From NCBI RefSeq assembly GCF_017255295.1, contig NZ_JAFKDE010000013.1, positions 56,176 through 120,175 of the forward strand: a stretch of DNA of 64,000 bases, in the 5' to 3' direction. Both the position numbers and the translations under genes were made by a program. Origin of the DNA: Nitratireductor aquimarinus. Lineage in GTDB: Bacteria; Pseudomonadota; Alphaproteobacteria; Rhizobiales; Rhizobiaceae. Positions 47,066 to 56,865 of this stretch are shown here, in pieces; within the stretch, counting starts at the first letter, position 1; each line of letters starts with the position of its first letter. The notes under the pieces were generated by a model, which worked only from the letters and a program-made list of their open reading frames with translations, had not been told where the DNA came from and searched no databases.

Positions 47066-48589
47066 ATGGGAAAAACTTTGATGAAGAATTTCGCAGCGTC
47101 GGTGGCGCTCGCGGCAACGCTCGGCGCAACGACGGCAATTGCGCCGGCTGCGGCCGAGACGCTGCGCATGGCCTGGTCGCAGGACGCGACGGGTCTTGAT
47201 CCGCACAAGCAGACGGCCTTCTCGTCGCTTCGGCTTCTGGAACTGGTCTATGAGCCGCTGGTGCGTCTCGACGCCGAGCTGCAGATCGTTCCCGCAGTGG
47301 CCGAGACCTGGGAGTTCTCCGAGGACGGCAAGACGCTGACCTTCAAGCTGGATGGCGATGCGCAGTTCCAGAACGGCGAAAAGGTGACGTCGGCTGACGT
47401 AAAGGCTTCCTTCCAGCGCATTCTGGACGAAGCGACGGGCGCTGCCGCCCGCGCCAACTTCACCTCCATCGAGAGCATCGACACGCCGGACGAGACGACC
47501 GTTGTCTTCAACCTGTCGCAGCCGGACGTTCCGATGCTGACGGCGATGACGAGCATCAACGCTGCCGTTGCTCCGGCGAGCGAGATCGAGGCCGGCACGA
47601 TCGGCACGAAGGCGATCGGCTCCGGCCCGTTCAAGCTGGACAGCTGGGAGCCGAACCAGAAAGAGGTTCTGAGCGCCAACCCGGACTGGGCCGGCGGCGA
47701 GGTGAAGGTCGACGGCATCAACATTTCCGTTCTGCCGGACGAGACCGCCATTCTGGCGGCGCTGCGCACCAAGCAGGTGGATTTCGCGCTGATCAACGAT
47801 CCGCTCGTGGCCACGCTGGTGCCGAACGAGGCGAGCCTCGAACTGAGCCGCACGCCGGTTCTGGCCTATCACGTGCTGCAGCTGAACCCGTCGCGCGAGC
47901 CGATGACGGAACTGGCCGTGCGTCAGGCCATCTCCTGCGCCATCGACCGTCAGGACGTGCTTGATACAGCGCTTCTGGGCGAGGGCGCCGTGACCGGCCC
48001 GCTGACCATGCCGGCCTACCGCTCGGACCCGGCTTCGCTGTTCTGCTATGAGCGCGATGTCGAGAAGGCCAAGGCGCTGATGGCCGAGGCCGGATATGCA
48101 GACGGCTTTTCCGCAACGGTGATCGCAGCCACGGGCGAGCCGCCCACAGCCGCTGCCGAAGCACAGGTGATCCAGTCGCAGCTTGCCGAGATCGGCATCG
48201 ATCTCGACATCAAGATGATGGAGCTCAACGTCTATGTGGACACCTGGCTGAAGGGTGATTTCGACATGGCGGTGGCTCTGAATGGCGGTCGCGCTGATCC
48301 GTTCTCCATGTACAACCGCTACTGGACCAAGGCAGGCAACCTGCAGCATGTCGCCAACTATATCGACGACACGCTGGACAGCCTGATGCAGGAGGGCCGC
48401 GAAGAGACCGACCCGGCGAAGCGCAAGGAGATCTTCTCCAGGTTCGAGACGCATCTCGCCGAGGTTTCGCCGTGGATCTGGCTCTACACGGGCTACACCT
48501 ACACCGCGCAGCAGAAGAATGTGGGCGGCTTCGTGCCTTCCCCGACCGGCACGCTGTTCGGCCTGACCGAGGTAACGGTCGGCGAGTGA
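47066..48589 (+). CDS. Peptide-type ABC transporter substrate-binding protein of the cell-wall recycling operon
   Basis: A 507-residue SBP_bac_5 protein with a signal peptide ending in APAAA (residue ~32). Blocks WSQDATGLDPHKQTAFSS, LLELVYEPLVRLD and GTKAIGSGPFKLDSW are typical of the DppA/OppA fold. It lies 64 bases after murQ and upstream of its own permeases and ATPase, and the operon ends with anmK. A ligand such as anhydro-MurNAc-peptide or MurNAc is therefore the natural inference, as for the Agrobacterium muropeptide importer. ATG 47066 has better spacing (9) from GGAGG than ATG 47060. Confidence 0.85.
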   Translation: MGKTLMKNFAASVALAATLGATTAIAPAAAETLRMAWSQDATGLDPHKQTAFSSLRLLELVYEPLVRLDAELQIVPAVAETWEFSEDGKTLTFKLDGDAQFQNGEKVTSADVKASFQRILDEATGAAARANFTSIESIDTPDETTVVFNLSQPDVPMLTAMTSINAAVAPASEIEAGTIGTKAIGSGPFKLDSWEPNQKEVLSANPDWAGGEVKVDGINISVLPDETAILAALRTKQVDFALINDPLVATLVPNEASLELSRTPVLAYHVLQLNPSREPMTELAVRQAISCAIDRQDVLDTALLGEGAVTGPLTMPAYRSDPASLFCYERDVEKAKALMAEAGYADGFSATVIAATGEPPTAAAEAQVIQSQLAEIGIDLDIKMMELNVYVDTWLKGDFDMAVALNGGRADPFSMYNRYWTKAGNLQHVANYIDDTLDSLMQEGREETDPAKRKEIFSRFETHLAEVSPWIWLYTGYTYTAQQKNVGGFVPSPTGTLFGLTEVTVGE

Positions 48590-48598
48590 TTGCGAAAT

Positions 48599-48624
48599 GG
48601 GGCCGCACGTTCAGGTGCGGCCCC
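48599..48624 (+). terminator. Intercistronic hairpin after the recycling binding protein
   Basis: GGGGCCGCAC (48599-48608) pairs perfectly with GTGCGGCCCC (48615-48624) around 6 bases, followed by GTTTG, nine bases after the binding-protein stop. It may terminate part of the transcription before the permease genes. Confidence 0.75.
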
Positions 48625-48689
48625 GTTTGCGCCTGGCGCCCTGTCGCGCTTGAAACGTGAGAATTTGATGCGGCTCCGCCCAGCGCCCT

Positions 48690-48870
48690 CGTGGTTCGAC
48701 AAGCTCACCATGAGGGCTATTGATGGCCCGTCACCCTGCAATGATCTGCAGGTCGGTACCGGAGGCGTATGAGATGTGTGGTGTTTGGTTCAAACCCTCA
48801 GAGTGCCGGGGCCAAGGTCCTCAATGTGAGAACTGATCCCCAGCCCTCATGGTGAGCTTGTCGAACCACG
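48690..48870. repeat. REP-like inverted-repeat element 2
   Basis: Perfect 29-bp arms (48690-48718 and 48842-48870) in inverted orientation flank 123 bp. The arm core GTTCGACAAGCTCACCATGA differs from element 1 (20713-20855) by one base, while arms within each element match exactly. It lies inside the murQ operon, between binding-protein and permease genes; the gap 48590-48948 holds no gene. Confidence 0.75.
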
Positions 48871-48948
48871 GGGGCGGCATGAAGGGCGCGGCCCTCAACC
48901 CCACGGCACAAGACGATTGCAGTTAGAAGGACACGGAGTGGAAGCTTC

Positions 48949-49908
48949 ATGAATTACCTGGCCCGAAGGCTGATGACCTTTCCATTGGTCATGCTCGGGG
49001 TGTCCATCCTCGTCTTTGTCTCGATCCGGCTGGTGCCGGGCGATGCCATCACGGCCATGCTGGGAACAGAGGCCGGGCTTCTGACGCCCGATCAGCGCGC
49101 AGCGCTTGAGGCCTATTTCGGCATCGATCAGGGCTGGTTCACCCAGTACTGGCGCTGGCTTGCGGGTGCGGTTCAGGGCGATCTCGGCGTGTCCGTGACC
49201 TTCGGCAAGCCGGTGCTCGACGTGATTCTCGAACGCTTTCCGCTGACACTGGAACTGGCGCTTCTCTCCATGGTCATCGCGCTCGCCATCGGTCTTCCGG
49301 CGGGCATCTTCGCCGCCACGCGCAATGAAAAGCCGTCCGATCTCGCCGTGCGCATCTTCGCGATGATCGGCCAGTCGACGCCGAATTTCGTGTTCGCGCT
49401 TCTGGCGATTTATGTGCTGTCGGTGGGCTTCGGGGTGCTGCCGGCCATGGGCGAATTCACGCCCTTCCTTGAAAATCCGCTGCGCAATCTGGGGCAGATG
49501 ATCCTGCCGGCGCTGACGCTGGGCTTTGCCTTCGCCGCCGCCGTGACGCGCATTTCGCGCTCGGCCATGCTCGACATTCTGAGCGACGATTACATCCGCA
49601 CCGCGCGCGCCAAGGGCGTGCCGGCGCGCAAGGTGATCTGGCGGCATGCGCTGCCCAACGCGCTGATCCCGGTGGTGACGCTGAGCGGCGTCGAGTTCGG
49701 CTATCTCCTGGGCGGCGCGGTGATCGTGGAACAGATTTTTGCGCTGCCGGGCCTCGGGCGCATGGTGCTCGACGCCATTCTCCAGCGCGACTACGCGCTG
49801 GTGCAGGGCTCGGTCCTGTTCATCGCGCTCAACTTCATGATCGTGAATCTTCTGGTCGATCTCGCCTATGCGGTGCTCGACCCACGCATTCGGCTGGGGG
49901 GCAAGTGA
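48949..49908 (+). CDS. ABC transporter permease (DppB-like), recycling operon
   Basis: A 319-residue permease with the DppB-type N-terminus (NYLARRLMTFPLVMLGVSI), LVPGDAITAMLGTEAGL, and the EAA loop RAKGVPARKVIWRHALPNALIPV. Six hydrophobic segments are visible. The stop overlaps the next start (TGATG). It forms half of the channel for the murQ-linked importer. Confidence 0.92.
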   Translation: MNYLARRLMTFPLVMLGVSILVFVSIRLVPGDAITAMLGTEAGLLTPDQRAALEAYFGIDQGWFTQYWRWLAGAVQGDLGVSVTFGKPVLDVILERFPLTLELALLSMVIALAIGLPAGIFAATRNEKPSDLAVRIFAMIGQSTPNFVFALLAIYVLSVGFGVLPAMGEFTPFLENPLRNLGQMILPALTLGFAFAAAVTRISRSAMLDILSDDYIRTARAKGVPARKVIWRHALPNALIPVVTLSGVEFGYLLGGAVIVEQIFALPGLGRMVLDAILQRDYALVQGSVLFIALNFMIVNLLVDLAYAVLDPRIRLGGK

Positions 49909-50747
49909 TGCAGTTGCTGCGCGCCATTTTCAGCCATTCGAGCGGCCGCATCGGCGGCGCCATCGTTGGCCTTTACATCATCATCGCCATTCTCGGGCTT
50001 CTCGGCATCACGCCGCATGACCCGCTGATGCAGTTCCGCGTCGACCGTCTGCATGCGCCCGACGCGACCTACTGGATGGGCACGGACCTGTTCGGCCGCG
50101 ATGTGGCGAGCCGGTTGATGCTGGGCATCAGCCAGTCCTTCATCGTCGCTTTCGCCTCGGTGGCGCTGGCGGCTGTGGCGGGCATTGTGCTCGGTCTTGC
50201 GGCCGCGTGGTTCGGCGGCTGGTGGGACGGCACGATCATGCGCTTCATGGACGTGCTTCTGGCTTTCCCGGCGATCCTTCTGGCGCTGCTCATCATCGCA
50301 ATCGTGGGGCCGGGCACCTGGACCAGCGTGATGGCCATCGCCATCGTCTACACACCGATCTTCACCCGTGTGGTGCGCGGGCCGGCGCTCTCCCTGAAGA
50401 CGCGCGACTTCGTGGACGCCGCGCGCACTTTCGGTTCGAGCCGCAACTACATTCTGACGCGCCATCTGATGCTGAACCTCGTCGCGCCGCTGACGGTGCA
50501 GGTGACGCTGGCGCTCGCATGGGGCCTTCTGACGGAAGCGGGCCTGAGCTTTCTCGGTCTTGGCACGCAGCCGCCGGCCTCGTCGCTTGGCCTGATGCTC
50601 GCCGACAGCCGGAATCTGATGGAGATGGCGCCCTGGCTCCTGATCTTCCCGGGCATTGCGATCATGATCGGCATTCTCGGCTTCAATCTTCTGGGGGATG
50701 CGCTGCGCGACATTCTCGATCCCAAGACGCGGAGGTCGGTCGCATGA
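49908..50747 (+). CDS. ABC transporter permease (DppC-like), recycling operon
   Basis: A 279-residue permease. It shows WMGTDLFGRDVASRLMLG, typical of DppC, and the EAA loop AARTFGSSRNYILTRHLMLN. The ATG at 49908 overlaps the upstream stop, and its own stop overlaps the ATPase start by 4 bases, so translation is coupled. The in-frame GTG at 49905 is an alternative start one codon earlier. Confidence 0.92.
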   Translation: MQLLRAIFSHSSGRIGGAIVGLYIIIAILGLLGITPHDPLMQFRVDRLHAPDATYWMGTDLFGRDVASRLMLGISQSFIVAFASVALAAVAGIVLGLAAAWFGGWWDGTIMRFMDVLLAFPAILLALLIIAIVGPGTWTSVMAIAIVYTPIFTRVVRGPALSLKTRDFVDAARTFGSSRNYILTRHLMLNLVAPLTVQVTLALAWGLLTEAGLSFLGLGTQPPASSLGLMLADSRNLMEMAPWLLIFPGIAIMIGILGFNLLGDALRDILDPKTRRSVA

Positions 50748-52489
50748 CATCGCTTCTGTCCGTTTCAAACCTGCGCGTCGGTTTCGGCCGCAAGCCAGAA
50801 GACAATGAAATCGTCCATGGCGTGAACTTCGATCTCGCTGCCGGCGAGACGCTGGCCATAGTCGGCGAAAGCGGTTCGGGCAAATCCGTCACCGCGCTGT
50901 CGATCAACCGGCTGGTGGATTTCGGTGGCGGCCGCATCATCGACGGGTCCATCCGGTTCCGGCGCGAGGACGGCAGCACGCTCGATCTGGCAGCAGCCGG
51001 TGAGCAGGAGCTGACGAAGATCCGCGGCGGCGAGATCGGCATGATCTTCCAGGAGCCGATGACCTCGCTCAATCCGGTTCTGACCATTGGCGAGCAGATC
51101 GAGGAATCGTTCCGCCTGCATCGCGGCCTGACCGGCCGGCAGGCGCGGGAAGCGGCGAAGGACGCGCTTGACCGGGTGCGCATTCCCGATGCCGCGCGCC
51201 GGCTGAAATATTGTCCGCACCAGCTTTCCGGCGGCATGCTCCAGCGCGTGATGATCGCCACGGCCCTGTCGTGCAATCCGCGTCTTCTGATCGCTGATGA
51301 GCCCACCACGGCGCTCGACGTGACGGTGCAGGCGCAGATCATGGCGCTGCTCGCCGAGCTGAAGCGCGAGACCGGCATGGGCATGATCTTCATCACCCAT
51401 GACATCGGCCTGGTGGCCGGCATCGCCGACAAGGTGATGGTGATGCAGAATGGCGAGGCGGTGGAGCAGGGACCGCTCGACGCGGTGCTCGATGCGCCGC
51501 AGCATCCCTATACGAAGCATCTTCTGAGCGCCGTGCCGCATTTCGAGGCCGGGCGCGCCACGCGCACCGACTATCGCCGGGCCGACGAGCCAAGCGCCGC
51601 GCCGGCGCTTAAAGTGGAAGGGCTGACGGTTCGCTTTCCGGTGACCGGCGGTCTCCTGCGCCGGCAGACCGGTGCGGTTCATGCGGTGGACGGGGTGGAT
51701 TTCGACCTGATGCCGGGCGAGACGCTGGGCATTGTCGGCGAAAGCGGTTCGGGCAAATCGACCACGGCGCGCGCCATTCTGGGGCTGGTCGAGCCGACGC
51801 GCGGCACCTTCTCCGCGAACACGAATGGCGCGGCGCGGCAGAGCAGCAAGCCGGTGCAGATGGTGTTCCAGAACCCCTATGCCTCGCTCAATCCGCGACT
51901 TCGGGTGGACAGCATTCTGGCCGAGCCGGTGATTGCCGCCGGTGGCGGGCTGAACGGTGAAACGCAGGCGCGCATGCGCATGCTGCTCGACCGGGTTGGT
52001 TTGCCGGAGAACGCGCTGCAGCGCTATCCGCACGAGTTTTCCGGCGGCCAGCGGCAGCGCCTGTGTATCGCCCGCGCGCTGATGCTCAACCCGTCCGTGG
52101 TGGTGCTGGACGAGGCCGTCTCGGCGCTCGACGTTTCGGTGCAGGCGAAGGTGCTGGAACTCCTGGTGGACCTGCAGCGCGAGTTCGGCCTCGCCTATCT
52201 CTTCGTCTCGCACGACATGGCGGTGGTGGAGCGCATCGCGCACCGCATCGCGGTGGTCTATGCGGGGCAGATCGTCGAGATCGGTGATGCGGCGTCGGTC
52301 CTTTCCGATCCGAAACACGCCTATACGAAACGGCTGATCTCGGCGGTGCCGAGCGTCGACCGGCGCAAGGAGACCTTTGAGGTGGACACGCGGCAGGTGC
52401 CGTCGCTGGTGCGGCCACTGGGCTTCGAGCCGGAGCCGGCCAACTGGCAGAGTTTTGGTTCCGACCACATGGCGCGGGCGGAGGCATGA
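50744..52489 (+). CDS. Fused double ABC ATPase, recycling operon
   Basis: A 581-residue protein with two ABC ATPase domains. Domain 1: GESGSGKS (~42-49), FQEPMTSLNP, signature LSGGMLQRVM (Met for the usual Gln), [12 protein letters not shown]. Domain 2: GESGSGKST (~330), FQNPYASLNP, FSGGQRQRL, VVVLDEAVSALD. Binding protein, two permeases and fused ATPase is the same layout as the YejABEF importers, which in Agrobacterium serve muropeptide uptake. Coupled to the hydrolase gene by a 4-base overlap. Confidence 0.93.
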   Translation: MTSLLSVSNLRVGFGRKPEDNEIVHGVNFDLAAGETLAIVGESGSGKSVTALSINRLVDFGGGRIIDGSIRFRREDGSTLDLAAAGEQELTKIRGGEIGMIFQEPMTSLNPVLTIGEQIEESFRLHRGLTGRQAREAAKDALDRVRIPDAARRLKYCPHQLSGGMLQRVMIATALSCNPRLLIADEPTTALDVTVQAQIMALLAELKRETGMGMIFITHDIGLVAGIADKVMVMQNGEAVEQGPLDAVLDAPQHPYTKHLLSAVPHFEAGRATRTDYRRADEPSAAPALKVEGLTVRFPVTGGLLRRQTGAVHAVDGVDFDLMPGETLGIVGESGSGKSTTARAILGLVEPTRGTFSANTNGAARQSSKPVQMVFQNPYASLNPRLRVDSILAEPVIAAGGGLNGETQARMRMLLDRVGLPENALQRYPHEFSGGQRQRLCIARALMLNPSVVVLDEAVSALDVSVQAKVLELLVDLQREFGLAYLFVSHDMAVVERIAHRIAVVYAGQIVEIGDAASVLSDPKHAYTKRLISAVPSVDRRKETFEVDTRQVPSLVRPLGFEPEPANWQSFGSDHMARAEA

Positions 52490-53505
52490 GCATGATGGAC
52501 ACGCCTGCCTTTGCGCCGCGCTTCGAGCGCGCCTTTGCCCTGCTGAACGCCTCGGTGGAGGCGGGGCGCATTCCCGGCGGGGTGCTCGGTGTGATCGACC
52601 GGGATGGCGGGCGCATGGTGCGCGCCACCGGTTATGCGCAGCGCGTGCCGCATGAGCGTGAAATGCGCACCGACACCTGGTTCGATCTTGCATCGCTGAC
52701 CAAGGTTATCTTCACCACCACGCGCATTCTGGAACTGGCGAAAGAGGGCGTGATTGATCTCGATGCGCCGCTCACCACGCTTCTGCCGGATCTGCGCCAG
52801 TATGATCCGGGCGCATGGGAACGACAGGTGACATTTCGCCAGTGCCTCGGCCACCAGACGCCGTTCCCGGCGGTGGAGCCGATCTACACCTATGGCCGCG
52901 ATGCGGACCTGCTGCGCGCCTTCATTCTCCAGCGGCGCTGGGAAAAAGGCCCGTCGGTCTATTCCGACATCAACTTTATTCTGCTCGGCTTCGCGCTGGA
53001 GCGGCTTGAGGGCAAGCGGCTGCGGGCATTCGATCCGGGGCCGGGCTTCGCCTTTGCCGCCGATCCGGAAAAGACGGCGGCGACCGAGGACTGCACATGG
53101 CGGCACCGGGTGCTTTGCGGCGAGGTGCATGACGACAATTGTTCAGCGCTTGAGGGCGCGGGGCATGCCGGACTGTTCGGCACGGCCGACGCCGTGCTCG
53201 ATTTCGCGGCAGGGCTTTTTGCAGGCGATGCCGATGGGGATGAGACGGTGGCGCTGATGCGCACGCCGCTTTCCGAAAAACGCACCCATGGCTGGGAACG
53301 GCCATATGAAAACTGGCCCGGCGGGGCGCTGGCCAGCGCCGGCACGATCGGGCATACGGGTTTCACGGGAACCGGGCTGTGGGTCGATTTCGACAATGGC
53401 CTTGCGTGGACCCTTCTCACCAACCGCATACATCCGACCCGGCATTTCGACAGCGGCATCGCTGCGCTGCGACAGGCGGTCGGCGATTGCATGAACGCAG
53501 GATAG
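52486..53505 (+). CDS. Beta-lactamase-family serine hydrolase of the recycling operon
   Basis: A 339-residue class C beta-lactamase-like hydrolase without a signal peptide, so probably cytoplasmic. The catalytic SxxK is S70-LTK, the second motif is YSD (~159) in the Tyr-x-Asn/Asp position, and HTG (~290) replaces KTG. These motifs also fit EstB-like esterases and D-aminopeptidases. In Bacillus subtilis a related protein (YbbE) sits in the MurNAc-recycling cluster, which supports a role on imported muropeptides. ATG 52486 overlaps the upstream stop by 4 bases. Confidence 0.85.
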   Translation: MSMMDTPAFAPRFERAFALLNASVEAGRIPGGVLGVIDRDGGRMVRATGYAQRVPHEREMRTDTWFDLASLTKVIFTTTRILELAKEGVIDLDAPLTTLLPDLRQYDPGAWERQVTFRQCLGHQTPFPAVEPIYTYGRDADLLRAFILQRRWEKGPSVYSDINFILLGFALERLEGKRLRAFDPGPGFAFAADPEKTAATEDCTWRHRVLCGEVHDDNCSALEGAGHAGLFGTADAVLDFAAGLFAGDADGDETVALMRTPLSEKRTHGWERPYENWPGGALASAGTIGHTGFTGTGLWVDFDNGLAWTLLTNRIHPTRHFDSGIAALRQAVGDCMNAG

Positions 53506-53513
53506 GAACGCAC

Positions 53514-54641
53514 ATGGCTGAAGGATTTGAGCCTGTCTGGGCCGTCGGCCTGATGACCGGCACCGTACTCGACGGAAACATCGACGTGGCGCTTCTGAAA
53601 ACGGATGGCGAGCGCATCGAAGCGTTCGGCGCTTACACGCTGGCGCCCTATCCGCAATCGACGCGCGACCTTCTGGAAGAGACGTTGCAGCAGGCGCGGG
53701 CCTGGAATTTCGAGGGCGATGAACCGGCGATCTTCGCCGAGGCGGAAGAGGTTCTGACGCGCGCGCAGGCGCACGCTGTGCGAGAGCTGGTGGAGAGCCA
53801 TGGCCTGACCATGGCCGATATCGGCGCGGTCGGCTTTCACGGGCAGACGGTGTTGCACCGTGCGCCGCAGGAAGGGCGTCTCGGCGAGACGCGGCAGCTC
53901 GGCGACGGCGATCTGATGCATTCCATTCTGGGCTGTCCGGTGGTCTATGATTTCCGCTCGGCCGACATGCGCGCCGGCGGGCAGGGGGCACCGCTTTCGG
54001 CAGCCTATCATGCAGCTCTCTTGCGGGACGTGGACACGGATGGCGAGACGGCGGTGCTCAATCTGGGCGGCGTGGCCAATGTGAGCTGGTGGGACGGTGC
54101 GGACCGGCTTATCGCTTTCGACACCGGCCCGGCCAATGCGCCGATCAATGATTTCGTCAAGGCGCAGGGGCTTGGCGACATGGACCGCGACGGTGCGCTG
54201 GCGGCTTCGGGCACGGTGGACGAGGCGCGGCTGGCGGAGCTTTTGAAGCATCCCTACCTCACCGCGCCCTATCCGAAATCGCTCGACCGGTTCGACTTCG
54301 GTGCGTCCATGGCCGATGGTCTCGACGCCAGCACGGGTGCGGCGACGCTGACGGCCTTCACCGCATCGGCGGTTGGCAAGGCGCTCGATCTTCTGCCGGT
54401 TCGGCCAAACCGGCTGATCGTGTGCGGCGGTGGCCGGCACAACCCGACCATCATGAAGATGCTGGGCGAACGCGCCGGGGTGGAAGCAGCCCCCGCCGAA
54501 ACGGTTGGCTGGCGTGGCGACGCCATCGAGGCCGAGTGCTTCGCTTTCCTTGCGGTGCGCGTGCTGCGCGATCTGCCGATCAGCTTCCCGACGACGACGG
54601 GCGCGCCCGAGCCGCTGCGCGGCGGGAAGATCGCCCGCTAA
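53514..54641 (+). CDS. anmK: Anhydro-N-acetylmuramic acid kinase
   Basis: A 375-residue kinase that opens the 1,6-anhydro ring of anhMurNAc and phosphorylates it, giving MurNAc-6-phosphate for MurQ. Motifs: ATP loop [49 protein letters not shown] and [11 protein letters not shown]. It is the last gene of the operon, eight bases after the hydrolase. Its presence with MurQ and an importer defines a peptidoglycan-recycling function. The tail overlaps the convergent GNAT gene by 4 bases. Confidence 0.95.
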   Translation: MAEGFEPVWAVGLMTGTVLDGNIDVALLKTDGERIEAFGAYTLAPYPQSTRDLLEETLQQARAWNFEGDEPAIFAEAEEVLTRAQAHAVRELVESHGLTMADIGAVGFHGQTVLHRAPQEGRLGETRQLGDGDLMHSILGCPVVYDFRSADMRAGGQGAPLSAAYHAALLRDVDTDGETAVLNLGGVANVSWWDGADRLIAFDTGPANAPINDFVKAQGLGDMDRDGALAASGTVDEARLAELLKHPYLTAPYPKSLDRFDFGASMADGLDASTGAATLTAFTASAVGKALDLLPVRPNRLIVCGGGRHNPTIMKMLGERAGVEAAPAETVGWRGDAIEAECFAFLAVRVLRDLPISFPTTTGAPEPLRGGKIAR

Positions 54642-55084
54642 ATTTTTGTGTGAGACGAGGGCAGCCGCTTCTGGAGAAAGATGCGGCTGCGCCCGATCGG
54701 GAAATTCTCAAGCCGTCCGAATTCCACATAGCCCTGACGGGTATACGCCTTCTCGGCGCTGGGATTGAACGTGTCGATCAGCGCGGAGTGGCAACCGCGC
54801 CGCTCTGCCTCTTCTTCCGCCGCCGCGAGCATGCGCCCGGCCATGCCCTGCCCGCGCAGGCTGTCATCCACCCACAGTTTCTGAATGTAGAGCCAGCCCC
54901 AGGCGGTGTAGCCGGAGATGCCGGCAAGCACGGCGCCGCTCTCATCGCGCACGATGATGGCGAGCGTGGCCTTTTCGGACGGGCCGACATCGGCGTCGTT
55001 GAATGCGGCGAGCTCCGTCTCCACCCGCGCCAGCGCCGCCTCGTCCGGTGTTTCGGTAACTTTGATTGTGACGCTCACGGCCAT
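54638..55084 (-). CDS. GNAT-family N-acetyltransferase
   Basis: A 148-residue acetyltransferase. The acetyl-CoA pyrophosphate loop is visible as [24 protein letters not shown] (~70-93), followed by [22 protein letters not shown], the usual beta5-alpha4 region. The start ATG at 55084 has AAGGA five bases upstream; the longer open frame to 55789 overlaps the convergent operon. Substrate unknown. Convergent with anmK. Confidence 0.85.
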   Translation of the reverse strand: MAVSVTIKVTETPDEAALARVETELAAFNDADVGPSEKATLAIIVRDESGAVLAGISGYTAWGWLYIQKLWVDDSLRGQGMAGRMLAAAEEEAERRGCHSALIDTFNPSAEKAYTRQGYVEFGRLENFPIGRSRIFLQKRLPSSHTKI

Positions 55085-55209
55085 TCCATCCTTGTTCAAA
55101 ACGGTTTCGAGCGTTCTATCCTTCCTGCGGGGAACGGCAAGAGGTCGGGGGAAGATGGACCGCATCGGCAGGTTCATTTCGACAGGGCGCGAAAAATTTT
55201 TCATGGTGT

Positions 55210-55236
55210 TGTCGATTCCGGCTGCCGCCAGACGAC
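55210..55236 (+). promoter_or_regulatory. ECF42-type promoter of the YCII/sigma operon
   Basis: TGTCGA (55210-55215), a 17-base spacer and CGAC (55233-55236) match, by recall, the reported ECF42 -35 TGTCGA and -10 CG(A/T)C. It lies about 38 bases before the YCII-domain gene, which is coupled to the ECF42 sigma gene, so autoregulation is expected. Confidence 0.6.
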
Positions 55237-55273
55237 CATGGGCGTTCGAAGCGCTCATATAAGGAGAGACACC

Positions 55274-55639
55274 ATGCGCTATGCCTGCCTGATCTATTAC
55301 AATCCGAAAGAGCTGTTCGGCGGTAGCCCGGAAGCGAATGCGGCGCTGGCCGAGTGCGCTGGCTATGACGAGAAGCTGAAGGAGACCGGCCACTTCGTCA
55401 TGGGCGAGGCACTGGAGCTGCCCGAAAACGCCATGACCGTGCAGATGCGCGACGGGAAGATGTCGGCGGTGGATGGCCCCTTCATGGAGACGAAGGACAT
55501 GCTTGGCGGCATCGTGCTCGTCGAAGCGCCCGACCTGAACGATGCGGTGCGCGCGATCAGCGGTCATCCGCTGGCGAAGATCGGTTCCATCGAAGTGCGT
55601 CCGCTGGTCGACTTCTCGAGCCCGCCGCCGCAGCTGTGA
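55274..55639 (+). CDS. YCII/DGPF-domain protein
   Basis: A 121-residue DGPF-type protein: the motif [20 protein letters not shown] (~65-84) is the family signature, and the N-terminus [15 protein letters not shown] is usual. DGPF proteins accompany ECF42 sigma factors in many bacteria, but their chemistry is not known. ATG 55274 has AAGGAGAG upstream. Its TGA overlaps the GTG start of the sigma gene (GTGA). Confidence 0.9.
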   Translation: MRYACLIYYNPKELFGGSPEANAALAECAGYDEKLKETGHFVMGEALELPENAMTVQMRDGKMSAVDGPFMETKDMLGGIVLVEAPDLNDAVRAISGHPLAKIGSIEVRPLVDFSSPPPQL

Positions 55640-56865
55640 GCGGGGCCGACGCACGCGCTGCCGTCGAGGCGGTCTATCGCCGCGAGAAGCGGCGTGTGCT
55701 CGCAACACTGATCCGCCTTCTGGGCGGGTTCGATGCGGCGGAGGAAGCGCTCCATGAAGCCTTCGCCGCCGCAGCGGACCGGTGGCCACGCGAGGGCGTG
55801 CCGGCCAATCCCTATTCGTGGCTGGTGTCGACCGGCCGTTTCAAAATGGTGGATCGCTGGCGTCGGCAGGCGCGGCTTGCCGGCGCTCTGCCGCAACTTG
55901 CGGCGCTGGCCGACCCGGCTTCGGAACCGGCTATTCCCGAACATATCCGCGATGACGAACTGCGGCTGATCTTCACCTGCTGCCACCCGGACCTGCCTGC
56001 CGATGCCAGCATTGCGCTGACACTGCGCGAAGTTGGCGGGCTGACCACGGAAGAGATCGCGCGGGCTTATCTGACCCGACCGCCGACGATTGCTCAACGG
56101 ATCGTGCGCGCCAAGGCGAAGATCCGCGACGAGGCGATCCCCTTCGAGATACCCGCACGGGCGGAGCTGCCGGGACGGATCGAGAGCGTCCTGCGCGTGA
56201 TCTATCTCATCTTCAATGAGGGGTATGCGGCGACGGACGGGCCGGCGCTGACCCGCGCCGACCTTTCCGGTGAGGCGATCCGGCTCGGCCGGTTGATGGT
56301 GGGGCTGATGGACGATCCGGAAGTGGCGGGCCTTCTGGCGCTGATGCTTCTGCACGAGGCGCGGCGCGAAAGCCGGGTGGACGCGGCAGGCGACATCGTT
56401 CTGCTGGAAGATCAGGACCGCTCGCGCTGGGACCGCGCCCTGATCGATGAGGCGCGGGCGTTGATCGATCACGCGCTGCACGCGGGACGGCTTGGCCCCT
56501 ATCTTTTGCAGGCGGCGATTGCAGGGGAGCACGGCGCGGCGGCGCGCACGGATGAAACGAACTGGCGGCAGGTCGTGTCGCTCTACGACATTCTGGCGAT
56601 GGTGGACCCGTCGCCGGTTGTGGCGCTCAACCGGGCTGCGGCGCTCAGCATGCGCGACGGCGCGGAAGCGGGGCTTGCGGCCATTGATGCGGCGATGGCC
56701 GATGGAAGGCTCGACGCCTATCATCTGGCCCATGCGGCCCGCGCCGACATGCTGCGCCGGCTGGGACGCATTGACGTGGCGCGGGAAGCCTATCGCACGG
56801 CGCTGGAGCTGGCCCGCCAGCCGGCGGAGCGCCGGTTTCTGGAGCGGCGGCTGGCCGCGCTCTGA
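55636..56865 (+). CDS. ECF-type RNA polymerase sigma factor, ECF42-like
   Basis: A 409-residue sigma factor with region 2 (~10-80: [35 protein letters not shown]) and region 4 (~110-165: [19 protein letters not shown]). A long C-terminal extension (~180-405) carries TPR-like helices (e.g. [20 protein letters not shown]). This extension and the adjacent DGPF gene are the marks of ECF42, in which no anti-sigma factor is found; the C-terminus is thought to control activity. GTG start at 55636 overlaps the upstream stop. Confidence 0.88.
   Translation: MSGADARAAVEAVYRREKRRVLATLIRLLGGFDAAEEALHEAFAAAADRWPREGVPANPYSWLVSTGRFKMVDRWRRQARLAGALPQLAALADPASEPAIPEHIRDDELRLIFTCCHPDLPADASIALTLREVGGLTTEEIARAYLTRPPTIAQRIVRAKAKIRDEAIPFEIPARAELPGRIESVLRVIYLIFNEGYAATDGPALTRADLSGEAIRLGRLMVGLMDDPEVAGLLALMLLHEARRESRVDAAGDIVLLEDQDRSRWDRALIDEARALIDHALHAGRLGPYLLQAAIAGEHGAAARTDETNWRQVVSLYDILAMVDPSPVVALNRAAALSMRDGAEAGLAAIDAAMADGRLDAYHLAHAARADMLRRLGRIDVAREAYRTALELARQPAERRFLERRLAAL

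Noticed and set aside
54638..55789. Long N-terminal extension of the GNAT protein
   Set aside because: The extension would overlap the YCII and sigma genes and the ECF42 promoter; the GNAT domain starts at 55084 with its own AAGGA.
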